This document shows, one piece after another, positions 44,701 to 55,400 of a stretch of 60,488 nt of DNA. The position numbers were made by a program, and so were the translations under genes. Location of the stretch: contig RPFO01000579.1 in NCBI GenBank assembly GCA_009746045.1, positions 1,362,076 through 1,422,563 of the forward strand, given 5' to 3'. Each line of letters begins with the position of its first letter. Position 1 is the first letter of the stretch. Source of the stretch: Mesostigma viride. Taxonomy: Eukaryota > Streptophyta > Mesostigmatophyceae > Mesostigmatales > Mesostigmataceae. The notes beneath the pieces are model-generated. The model searched no databases, had not been told where the DNA came from, and saw only the letters and a list, made by a program, of their open reading frames with translations.

Positions 44701-46773
44701 CCACTGTGCGTGGGGTGTGGGTCACTGTACTGGTCACGGTGCGGGGCCTTCATGAATGCATGCATGATCTTTTCTGCAGATCGGTCGCTTGCCTTGGCAC
44801 GACAACATAGCTACAAGGAGAAGATAACGCTATACTAGTGTTCTTATACTTCTACAACGAGATGAGGAGATAGTCCATAACACTCGTAAAAGCTGGCACG
44901 TGTACTCACAAGGGTAGCGTCGGAAGCTGGGTAGCAACCGGTCTATGCTCGCGGCTGGGTAGCGACCGGTCTGTGCTCACGGCTGGGTAGCGACCGGTCT
45001 GTGCTCACGGCTGGGTAGCGACCGGTCTGTGCTCACGGCTGGGTAGCGACCGGTCTGTGCTCACGGCTGGGTAGCAACCGGTCTATGCTCACGGCTGGGT
45101 AGCAACCGGTCTATATGCTCACGACTGGGTAGCAACCGGTCTGTGCTCACCCGTTGCCAAAGCAGGAGCAGAGTTTGGGAAACAAATGCGGGTGCCCCGA
45201 TAGGTAACCCTGTAAACTTTACACGCATGCTCTATGGGATTCCTACCGTTCTGCGTGATGCATTGTATGTTTTTTAAATGTTTTCGTCCGCACAGATCCC
45301 TAACGGCATGCCCTCGTGCACTCGCAACAATACATCAATTCATTGAAATGCCATCCATTCATGAACCTTTTGTTTGTTTATGTTTGCGCGTCACTCGTGT
45401 GCTCACAGATTCCCAACGGCATGCCCTCCTCCCTGGACGGCCTCGTCGGCGAGTACCGCGCAGTCATGCTGCTGCGCGACGTGCGTGACGTGGCAGTTGC
45501 CAGCTACTACTTCATGCGATCCTCCAATGACAGCTTCCTCTACCTGCCCATGCCGCGCAACAGCGGGCTGTCATGGAAGGAGGTGGGTGACAGTGCCGTA
45601 CAGGGTGAACTATTCAGCCAGGAATTGGAGCTAGGACAACAAGTCTTACCCTTTGGGGAATGGGGAAGCCCTGGTTACCTGCGGGAAGAAGCGAGACGGG
45701 AAAGATATATGCAAGCAGGCAGCGTTGACCAGCCTGCTTCTAAGATGTGTCTCAATCTCCCACTCCTCTCCCCCCACACCCCCTTCCCCCATTCGATAGA
45801 TGGTCAGCCTGCCAATCAAGTCCCATTTGCCTCAATGACTCACCAACAACACTTCCTGCCCCCACCCATACACACACACACACACAACAAAACAAAACAA
45901 AAACAACACCTTTTTGCGAAGCAGATGGTCAGCTTGCCTAAAACATACCTTCCTGTCCTCCCCCCCCCCCACCACCACCACCTATCACCGCGCACTACGC
46001 AGATGGTCAGCCTGCTCCCCCGCCTCGACGCCCTCAACCTACAGCTCAACCACCTGCTCGCGCTGCCCGCGCCGACCCGCCCCAACATCACGGGGGGGTA
46101 CGCGGCCGCGCTGCTAGCGCACGCCGCCGCCAGGGACCCCTGGGTCTCCCTCTTCCGCTACGAGGACCTGGTCACCCGCCCCGCGCCGTCGTTCGCGGCC
46201 ATGGGGCGCTGGCTCGGCCTCGAGGGGCCCAGCTTGGACGCGTTTGTCGCCGCAGGGGTGGCCGCGGTGGAGGACCGGTCGAGGCGGTTGGAGGCCAGTT
46301 TCCACGCGGCCGCGGCGGTGCTGGCTTGCGGGCCCGGTGGTGTTGCTGATTCCAGTGTTGCAGGTTCTGGCATAGCTACCTCGGGCGCCAAGGAAGACGT
46401 GACCGATGACTGCGCGCAGTCTGGTTCTGCCAGCGATGGCCCGGCCAGCAGCGATGGTTCGGAGGGTGCTTCCCGGGGGGGGAGGCTGGACGTGCTGGCG
46501 GGCGCACTCGCAAATGCCACCAACTGGCAGAACGGTGGCGCTGCTTTAGGGCTTGCCGGGGGCGATGGTGATGTGGCGGCGGCCTGGCGCGCGTGTGCGG
46601 AACATGTGGGGGAGAGGGTTCACATGGATTCGCTCTCCCGTCGCGTGCACGCCGTGTCCCTCTGGCGCCGCCACTTTTTGGCCGGCAACGTGGACTACTG
46701 CAAGGCGGCACTGGGCATGGTGGTCGAGTCGACCGCGTACGAGCGCACGAGCCGTGGATGGGGCATGACCTAG
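32720..46773 (+). CDS. Membrane-anchored protein with two sulfotransferase domains
   Basis: Sulfotransferases move sulfate from PAPS to sugars or other acceptors, usually in the Golgi. Exons: 32720-32759, 32917-32979, 33150-33286, 35977-36025, 39402-39458, 39991-40112, 40992-41166, 42383 to about 43070, about 43150-44609, 45409-45582, 46003-46773. All spliced junctions agree in phase. The N-terminus (MNIFLRDFLVVLV, IIIVPLLLFLGL) and a second segment (GAALLVGIIAVSAVTV) are membrane-spanning. Domain 1 has a loop-like VFYGGGTGLTTLIPLMEAHP, a Stf0-like RALFLSRSDHLAWALASL and VMWVNFEDVADDSDAVMSQV. Domain 2 has the canonical 3'-PAPS motif AVMLLRDVRDVAVASYYF and VSLFRYEDLVTRPAPSF. Long Ser/Gly/Ala linkers separate them. 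The frame changes near 43070-43150 without a usable intron. ATG 33086 is an alternative start. Confidence 0.7.
34590..35070. repeat. 48-bp minisatellite, ten copies, sulfotransferase intron
   Basis: GATGCAGTCTACGTGCTAAT recurs every 48 bp from 34604 to 35036, joined by TTAAGTAATGGAGGGTTGGA. Two sub-variants alternate (GGAGGGTTACG and GGACGGTTGCG). It lies in the 33287-35976 intron, which shows no further exon. Confidence 0.9.
36050..38690. repeat. 56-bp minisatellite, about 47 copies, sulfotransferase intron
   Basis: The unit contains CCCCTTGTCATGGTCATGCT, AGCGATGATCATAGCCATTG and TGATGGTGGGGATG, with a period of exactly 56 bp. It starts about 25 bp after the donor of exon 35977-36025. Variant sites (ATGATCC or ATGCTCC, TCATGG or TCATTG, ATGGTGG or ATGATAG) are not randomly spread along the array. 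Confidence 0.95.
41372..41595. repeat. 75-bp repeat, three copies, sulfotransferase intron
   Basis: GTAGTACGACATTATCAA recurs at 41406, 41481 and 41556, joined by AGCATACAC, GAGTGG and ACAATAGGACTG blocks. It lies between exon 41166 and a diverged copy of that exon's end at about 41630-41665. Confidence 0.85.
42163..42356. repeat. Nested tetranucleotide array CATC/CACC/CCGC
   Basis: The array runs CATC, then CACC, then a core of CCGC units, then CACC, then CATC again, and ends about 25 bases before the acceptor at 42382. It is intronic. Open frames rich in His/Pro/Ala or Gly/Trp on the two strands are artefacts. Confidence 0.9.
44921..45150. repeat. 28-bp minisatellite, eight copies, sulfotransferase intron
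   Basis: The unit GGCTGGGTAGCGACCGGTCT plus GTGCTCAC recurs eight times with minor changes (AGCAACC for AGCGACC). It lies between donor copies at 44610-44740 and an acceptor copy at about 45290-45320. Confidence 0.9.
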
Positions 46774-47938
46774 CTTGACTGGCTACTGTATAAAATGTTG
46801 TTTAGATCAGGTGGTGCTGGTTTGGTTTGGGTTGGGTTGGGTTGGGTTGGGTTGGGTTGAGTGGGTTGGGTCGGGTAGAGTTGAGTGGGGTTGGCTTGGA
46901 GCATGAAATGGTAAATGGTTTGGCTAGTACAGAATACATCGCTTCAGTTGGTCAATTTGAACAGTCTACATTTAACCCTATTTGTAGGTAGCACTTTGGC
47001 CAACATGAACACAGTTATCATATTGGTATTGTAGGGCTAAGGCACATGCGGGCTGTATGACCTGATTGATTTATTGGGTGAGTTTGGGTAGGAGTAATTT
47101 TGTCAGGTCATGGCGCTGCACGGCTAAGATCAAGAATGATTAGTTATAAGCTAGGAGCTAAAGCCAATGCGCTACCCCATGTCCGTACCAGTAGTCGGTG
47201 TGATCATCGTGTCCTGTGTGCTAGGACTTCGGAATAAAAAACGCAGGGTGCTGCCTGACCGTGCATATAATATTTGATTGACTTGAAGTATAACTAACAG
47301 CATACGTCATCAAAGCAACTTACCCTGTTAATTGGTCCATTGTAATGCCGCATTCGTGATCTCCCTAGCAAACATTGACTCTTATATTGCTGCATACCAG
47401 GAACAACCAATGGGGGTTGTCGGTCTGTAACGTACTTTCATGCCAGTGAGCTGTCACTAGCATAGGCTCAACATAGCACGCCTACCCAATTTACTAGCGA
47501 GCTTGAAGCAAGATGTACAGCTTGTTTGCTTACTTTCCCATGCATATGCTCTGTGCCTATCTCAGGTTACTAGGCAGTAGGCGCAGAGTGCCCGCATGCC
47601 CACCGTCATTAGGCGCCGAGGCCTCGCATCACTCATCTGTTGTCCCAAATGCACAAAAGGTAGGCATCATGCCTGAAACCCGGCGAGCCTAGCAAGGCGC
47701 ATGGGATACTAGTGTACTACCCTTCAGGAACCAAATAGTTAGCGTAACACATACATAACTGAGAGAAACACAGCGGCACTCCCGTCACAAGGCCGATGAT
47801 TGGTCGAGCGTATACACCCCCCGCATTGGTAAGAATACTAAATAATTATGAGGCTGGGCGCCGGCCAGCTGCAAACGATAAATAAAACAAAAGAATTTTA
47901 ATTAACTAATTCCCGAGTGTAGTGAACTGTAGTTTTTG

Positions 47939-48185
47939 AAGCTTCCAAACAAACAAAGAAAGTGTAAATAAATATTATTTTCCTGTCACGTGTGCAGCTT
48001 TCTCGCTAACAAACAAAGAAATATTAAATCTCTGGCTGAAAAATGTGCTTTTCCTAGCCGTAAGAGCAGTGCATCCGGCTGGGTTATACATAACAAAGTC
48101 AACAAACAAAGAATTATTAAATTTCGCAGCCAGTTCAACGGTTGTTCGGTAACCAAACAAACAAACTAACAATTAATTAATTGGG
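47939..48185. repeat. Degenerate AACAAACAAAGAA repeat, AT-rich
   Basis: Four irregular copies of AACAAACAAAGAA followed by a TATTAAAT-type block, at intervals of about 60-110 bp. The function is unknown. Confidence 0.6.
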
Positions 48186-49027
48186 CGGGCACAGTAACAC
48201 TTTCAACCAATAAAACGCTAATGTCTAATTCCGAAGGGTCTTTCGGCTGAGGGGAATTAAAACTACCAATGCGGGGGGTGTATCATCATCAAAGCGCCAA
48301 GCAGGACGACGGAATCAGGAAGAAGATACTACCGACCTTTTCTCCAAGATGTTGAGCGCAGTGCTGATGCATGCAAAAAGTAGGGTGTCAGCTATTCCCC
48401 CGCTGCTACTGTAGCTCACCAAACAACAGCGGAGCGTCCCGATACGCGTACTGCCTTACAGCCCATAGAAGCGGCAGGGCCAAGTGCCCATGCACTCCTC
48501 CTTCTCCCCATCACAAAGGAAAGCATGGCAAAGGCTGCCCGGCCCGTGTTAGGCGCATGCGCCGTCGTCGCTCCTTCGGCATCAAAAGAAGTTATGGTAC
48601 ATAAAATCCAGTAATCTCACCGATATAAACGCATGTTGCACGGCCAAAAGCAATATCGTCATTGGTCGCGGATTCCTTGACAGTGCATGACAACGACGTT
48701 TTACGTGGTAACAACGACACTAATTTAAGTAAGTCACCCTTTGAGACAGAGAAACAAAATCCAAGAGGCTAATACGACTACGGAAAGTTGCAGGCGCCCC
48801 TTGGATGCGAGCTATAGTTACCAAAGCAGTAACCAAGTGCCCGTAAGTCCACAATCCTGGAAAATGGCAGTCCGGCCCTGGTCCGGCATGAAGAAAACAT
48901 TCGCGTTCTATGTTGAGTTGAGTTGAGTTGAGTTTATTCCCGCGCCGGTGGTCCGACAGGGTTATTAGTACCCAGTGGGCTGGTTATATGTAGGTGAGCA
49001 CTGAGCACGTGATATCTGGCAAAATTC

Positions 49028-49028
49028 A

Positions 49029-49074
<46 letters not shown>

Positions 49075-49075
49075 G
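49028..49075. repeat. (GTT)n microsatellite
   Basis: About 16 perfect GTT trinucleotides. Confidence 0.95.
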
Positions 49076-49451
49076 CCCCATCTGGTAAATGAGTTACATA
49101 ACTTCTGTCATTCGTGCGATCGACGGGCTGGTTGCTAGTTGCTACAAAATCAAGTTCTGCGAATGCATTGTTTGACAAGTTAGATAGCGTCTCTAGTCGG
49201 GAATATCTCGTCTCAACAGTAGCGTGCTGACCTGTCGTTTCCAGCTATGGCCAACAGAACGCTGCTGATCTGTCATTCCCGCTTGCAGGCAGAAAAGCAG
49301 ATAATAAATTGTGGGGCAGCATTTCGGGTCGGGTATATACATGCCCGGTGCAAGGTCACCTTCACACTGAGGTATCATACTGAGACCAACTATAACCAGT
49401 TACGAACTGACGATACATTGAAACTATAGCTTAGGCATCGACTGTTGTACG

Positions 49452-52400
49452 ATGGCTCTCAGCACAGCCGCAAAGGCATTCACGTCAGGTTCCTCGTCGT
49501 TGACGGCTTTGCCATCACGGCATTCTCAGAGGCACAGCATATATGGCAGACCAGTGAGCCCCACGGTTGTCAAAAGCATTCCTTCAGCGCATGCTGGAAG
49601 GGGGGGAACCAGCTGTGCACTTTCCGAACAATCGCCATCGACGCCACTGAAACGGCGCGATGCCATTCTGGCTCTGAGCCTCACTGCCGCTGCTCCGCTT
49701 CTTGCCCAGCCACGGATTGCCTTCGCTGCGGACGATAACTTGACTGCCGTTACGCGGAAGGTAAACGAAGCCTGAAATCACGGTGGGCCTACCAATGACT
49801 TGGACGCTTTAACGCGTTTTATTACATCGCTCCACTGTAGGCAGTACCCGCCAACAGCATAACCAGGAATGTTGAAATTTCTTCGGCGTCCAATTTCGCC
49901 GGAGTTGGCATGGACGCTGAGTCTCGCTTGTTCGTGATGTCGCAATGCGGTGTTGTTGTGAGACGCGCACTGGCGCCCAATGTCGATAGTCGGACTGCTG
50001 GCGGAGAGAACGATGCAAATACCGGGGTTGTCCTGCGGCTTTTCTTGTATCGATTAATATATATCTACTCCTCTATTATGTTATATGGGACGAGATACTC
50101 AATGCTTATTTGTCTGTGACGGAGGGATATCACATATCCGCTGGCGCCGCGCTGTCTGTCCCACGTCACCAAGTAGCCACACTTTTTCTCTCTTGACGTG
50201 TTGACAAGGGCGCCGTTGACATGGCTAATGCCGCCAGCTGTCCCGCAGGGGGCATGCATATGTTTGCGTACGAGTGGGGCATGGTGTGCTTTTTCACGCG
50301 AATAGGGTGTGGCACTCTGCGTGGGTACATCACACTGTCCTTATGGTATGGTGCACTTCTGGTAGAAAGTGGTGTGTTGATGCCGTGTCTTATAGGAAGG
50401 TACAGTGACCTGTCGGGCTAGCGACTTATCAGTACAGTACTCTGGTGTCATGCCTCCTACAGTTTATATTCAAGGGATTGGGTGCACTTAAGGCAAGCTT
50501 ATGCACGGGACAAACATCGCCCCTGGCTATTGTCCATTTTCATTGTGATAAGTTTTCATCGCAGGACTTATTCATGAGCATATTTGTTCACATACTCTGT
50601 CACTTGTCGTCCTCGACTTAATAAACAGCGTTACCTTGCCATTGTCTATGATAAGAGGAGAGTACCCTCCAGTTCAGTTCATAGGTAGTTGATATATCAT
50701 ATGGAATATTGCCCCGGTCATATAGTGTTGCCCTGGTCATATTGCCCAGGTCTTGTCTGGGCAGGTCTGTCATGGCGTCGAGGCCCATGCGATGCTATGC
50801 TTACCCGATGATGGCAGTGTTTGCTACCATGACCCGCACCAGGCCATGTTTGCTGCCATGACCCGTACCCTGATCTCACAGGCCTTCATCAACGTGAAGC
50901 TCCAGATGATAGCGCTTCTCACCATCAGCATAAAGTCCATGTCGCCCAACGTGCAGGTCTTCTTAGCTGTCGAGATGGAGCGTTGTATTAAGACCTGATC
51001 ACCACGGCTACAGTCATGATCAACAAATGGTATATTTGTGGCAGGTCATCCTTGACACCAGCGTGCAGCATGATGAAATGTTTATCACCATTTCTGCGTT
51101 TGTTACTTCTCACGTGTCTCCCAATATGGCAGGTGTTCAGGTGTCCTTTGACATCCCACAAAGTTTTCTAGTACTCCCTCAATTCATCAGCACAATGGGG
51201 TACTACTATTGTCGCCGCCGCAGGTCTTCTTTGACATCGAGGTGGAGCAGGAGCCCCTGGGCCGCGTCGTCGTGGGCGTGTACGGCAACGCATCCAACAT
51301 CGCCGCGCAGCGCTTCGTTGACCTGGGTACGTGCTATATTTAGCTACGGATCTTATATTTAGCAGCGCTTTGTCAACCTGGGTAGGTCTGGTTCTATATT
51401 GGTTTGCAGGGTGTTATTGACCTGGGCAAGAGCCTCTATTCATAGCCAAGGTTCCTTGACCTGGGTAAAGATGATTTTGTTTCTTGTAGAGGTTCTTTGA
51501 CCGATGTAAGGGCTTCTTGGCACTAAAAATAGCCAGGGCTAGCAGGCTCACAGCCCTGGGTGAACATGTTACAGCAAGTAAGCAAGTAGACGTTCCTCTA
51601 CCTGCGTAGGGCGCCTCTATGTATCATGAAAGAGTTATACCTGAGTCGTTGTTTCTATACTTAGCACATGATCGTTGGCCTGGGTCTGTGCGCCTATGGA
51701 AAGCAAAGATGTGCCGGCCTGCGTAAACGGTTGCTCAAACAGTTGTGTTGCTCAAGGGTTCGTCAACCCTGTACATAGCCAGACCTTCATCAACCCTAAA
51801 TATAACCAGAGCCCTATATATACCCTTGGATATAGCCAGGCTTTCATCAACCCTATATATAACCAGACCCCTATATATATCAAAAGTTCAAGAACCAGGC
51901 TACCTATCCACACATGGTGACATGGCACCGTGTGTGGTGTTCCAACATTCATGTATCCGGGGTGAACAGTGGCATGTTTATCATGGGCTCATCAACCTGG
52001 ATAAGCTACCTCCCATTTTCCTGGATACGTTCAAGTTCCCAGCCGTATTACTTCTCAACCGTGAGTGGTTCCCAGCACCTCAGGGCATGCTTCTGCCCGT
52101 CACATGCTTGCCTTGCTTATCAAGCTCTTGAGATGGTCGCCATCGCCAATTCACCATGATCATACGTACAATCGCTGTTTACCCGTGCCATCACCAGGCA
52201 AAAAGGAGGTGGTCTCATCGTTCGCTCTGCCTGTGGCCCATTCTCTGTTACTCTGCCTGTAGCCCATTCTCTGTTACTCTGCCTGTGGCCCATTCTCTGT
52301 TACTTTCCTGCACCTCCCGCCGCCAATAACAAACCCTCAGCCGTCGGCTCCATGGGCGTTGGCTACCGTCGCACGCAATTTGGCCGCATCACGGAGGTGC

Positions 52401-55400
52401 GTACGGGTGGCGCTGGATTTTGCGGCATCGATCGTTATAGTAGCCTTATAGTAGCGCTCTACTAGGGTAATAGTAGCTTCATTCTAGTGTCAGACACCGA
52501 GGGTGAGCGGCCGCACATACTATTAGTTTGCATCATTCAAGGGTGTGAGTCAGCACAGGGCTTGCGCTGCCTGCAACCAGAGGCGGCCTCTTCCAATACA
52601 GCAACGTTGGGGTCCACTATCGCTTTGTTGAGCCATGAACAAAATCTCATCTACTGGTCGTATGCCTTGGGAGATCATATGGCAGCACATGGGAGACCTG
52701 AAGCTTATTTCCGGGCCCCGTACATGTACTTCTAGCCCCGTCCACCTGTGTGTCGGAAGCTGCGTCCCTGGCCCCGTACATGTATTCCTAATCGTGCGAT
52801 CGGAGGTCTTACTTATCCCGTCGTTGGACGTCGCCGCCGCATGGGTCCCTCGTCACACCCAACACCCCCCTGCAACCTTCCCACCCCCACCCCCACCCCC
52901 ACCCCCACCCCCACCCCCACCCCCACCCCACCCCCACCCCCACCCCCACCCCCACCCCCACCCCCACCCCCACCCCCACCCCCACCCCACCCGCACCCCC
53001 ACCCCCACCCCCACCCCCACCCCCACCCTCGGGCCCCCCCTCCTTGCAGGAGTTCATCGAGAACAAAGGGGTCCGCACGTTCTCCTACGGGGGGGAGACG
53101 GTGCGTTGAGAGTAGAGGTGTCGAAACATGGCTTTTGAGGAGGGAAGAGGGTGAGCTGAGAGTAGACATGTCTGCAAGTGGTTGATATGGAGGTGAGATG
53201 GTGAGTTGCTGATAGGAGTCCAAACCATCAAGTGGAGGGGGAGCAAAAGGTGCGGGTAGAGGAGTGGCCAAACCATCAATATCTTTCAATCTAGTTGAGG
53301 CCAAACAGTCAAGATCTTTATCACTTAGTATGTGCATGGGTACCACCCCCACCCCCACCCCCCCACCCCCCCACCAGCCGACCATCGCGGGCGGTGACGG
53401 CGCGCGGCTTGTGCGGGAGGAGCTGCTGGATCCTGCCAGGCCGCGGGTGCCACACGACAGCGGGGGGCTGGTCACCCTGCAAGTGGGTGCCAGGGACACC
53501 AGGTGGGGCGCGCGTTCCCTTGCGTCGCATCATGTCATACGCCACTCACCACATCGCACGCCAGTCCTGGTATGCTAGTAGAAGGTAGAAGTACGTAGTC
53601 AGCTAGTATTTCATGCGTATATTGGTGGGGGTTGGGGGGGGGGCTGCTCGTTGCGGCGGCCGGGGTACAGGGTTCTCCTTGGAGGCGCCTCTTGGCCATC
53701 GGTCGGACGAAAAGGCGCTGGGTGTCGGTCGGACGAAATAGGCAGGAATAGGACGAAATAGGCAGGAATAGGCAGGAATAGGCAGGAATAGGAGGAAATA
53801 GGCAGGAATAGGCAGGAGCCGTTGTAGGCTGCGTGAGAGCTAAGGGGTCAGACTCTTTAGTTATATGATTGTCCTCCCCTGGTTCACTGGACAGGTTTCG
53901 GTCCAGCGCGGATCCCACAGTTGTCAAGATGCAGATTCCCCGCTTGAGCGCGCAGGGCTGGCCATGGCTGGTGTGACGACATGGTGACGGCGTGACGACA
54001 TGGTGACGGCGTGACGACATGGTGACGGCGGGGCCACCCGCTTCTCCCTGATCTCTCGCTGTCAGGCCCAATGCCCAGTGTCTGCTGCTTCATTATCCCC
54101 CCCGGCGCTGCCACCTTCTGCCACCTGTGCATGTCCTGGCTCATAACGACCGTCACTTTCCTCCGCAATTTCTTTTCTCCGCAGTTTCTTTTCTCCACAA
54201 TGACTGATCTCCACAGTCTATCTGCTCAGTCAATTTGGCGGCTGAATTGTTCAACTTGGGACCTGTCCAACGGCTGTCAACTCCCTCTCTGCTTGACTCA
54301 TGCCATGGCTGCAGGGTCGTGGAGTCTAAATTGGTGGCACAGAAAGGAAAGCTGATCACAGTGGAGGTGAGAGGCGTGCGGCACGCACTTTTAGCCATAC
54401 ACCGCGAAAGCCTCAAACAGGCCTGCCGACTAGTCGAGTAAAATGGTTCGTTTGGCGTAGTAAGCCTGACGTGCAGCCTTGCTAGCGGGGCATGTGTGAA
54501 TGCAGCCTTGCTAGCGGTGCATGTGTGAATGAAGCCTTACTAGCGGTGCATGCGTGAGTGCAGCCTTGCTAGCGGGGCATGTGTGAATGCAGCCTTGCTA
54601 GCGGGGCATGTGTGAATGCAGCCTTGCTAGCGGGGCATGTGTGAGTGCAGCCTTGCTAGCGGGGCATGTGTGAATGCAGCCTTGCTAGCGGTGCATGTGT
54701 GAATGAAGCCTTACTAGCGGTGCATGCGTGAGTGCAGCCTTGCTAGCGGGGCATGTGTGAATGCAGCCTTGCTAGCGGGGCATGTGTGAATGCAGCCTTG
54801 CTAGCGGGGAATGTGTGAGTGCAGCCTTGCTAGCGGGGCATGTGTGAGGGCAGCCTTGCTAGCGGGGCATGTGTGAGTGCAGCCTTGCTAGCGGGGCATG
54901 TGTGAATGCAGCCTTCCTGGCGGGGCATGCTACGGGACATGTAACCCAGGTGCGACCGCCCACGGCCGAGTGACCTCAACAAGGCGTCGCCGTGCGAAGC
55001 GCAAGACATCACCACGCTGCCGGGTGACGTCCACAAGTAGCCACCTTGGTGTTGGAACGGGACCAACTTTTGTCGCAGCTGTCAACGCCATACAAGCCGC
55101 CTTACGCGCCCTGCGCATAGGTCTGCCCACATTGTACCAACAGCAGCGTTAGGCTGATTTGCGCAAAGACGGTGGCGCTAGCCTTGTTGCAGTCCGTCCA
55201 CATCTTGTTGCGATACCTCTGTAGTCCGTCCACATCTTGTTGCGATACCTCTGTAGTCCGTCCACATCTTGTTGCGATACCTCTGTAGTCCGTCCACATC
55301 TTGTTGCGATACCTCTGTAGTCCGTCCACATCTTGTTGCGATACCTATGTAGTCCGTCCACATCTTGTTGCGATACCTCTGTAGTCCGTCCACATCTTGT

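Larger units (their letters stand above)
46774..49451. other. Intergenic region before the cyclophilin gene
   Basis: No gene supported. It holds a GGGTT pentanucleotide tract (about 46826-46880), a degenerate A/T-rich repeat with AACAAACAAAGAAA blocks (47939-48180), a GAGTTGAGTTTATTCCCGCG motif at about 48912 also found at 32 kb, and a (GTT)16 microsatellite at 49028-49075. Frames on both strands are short and without bias. Confidence 0.55.
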
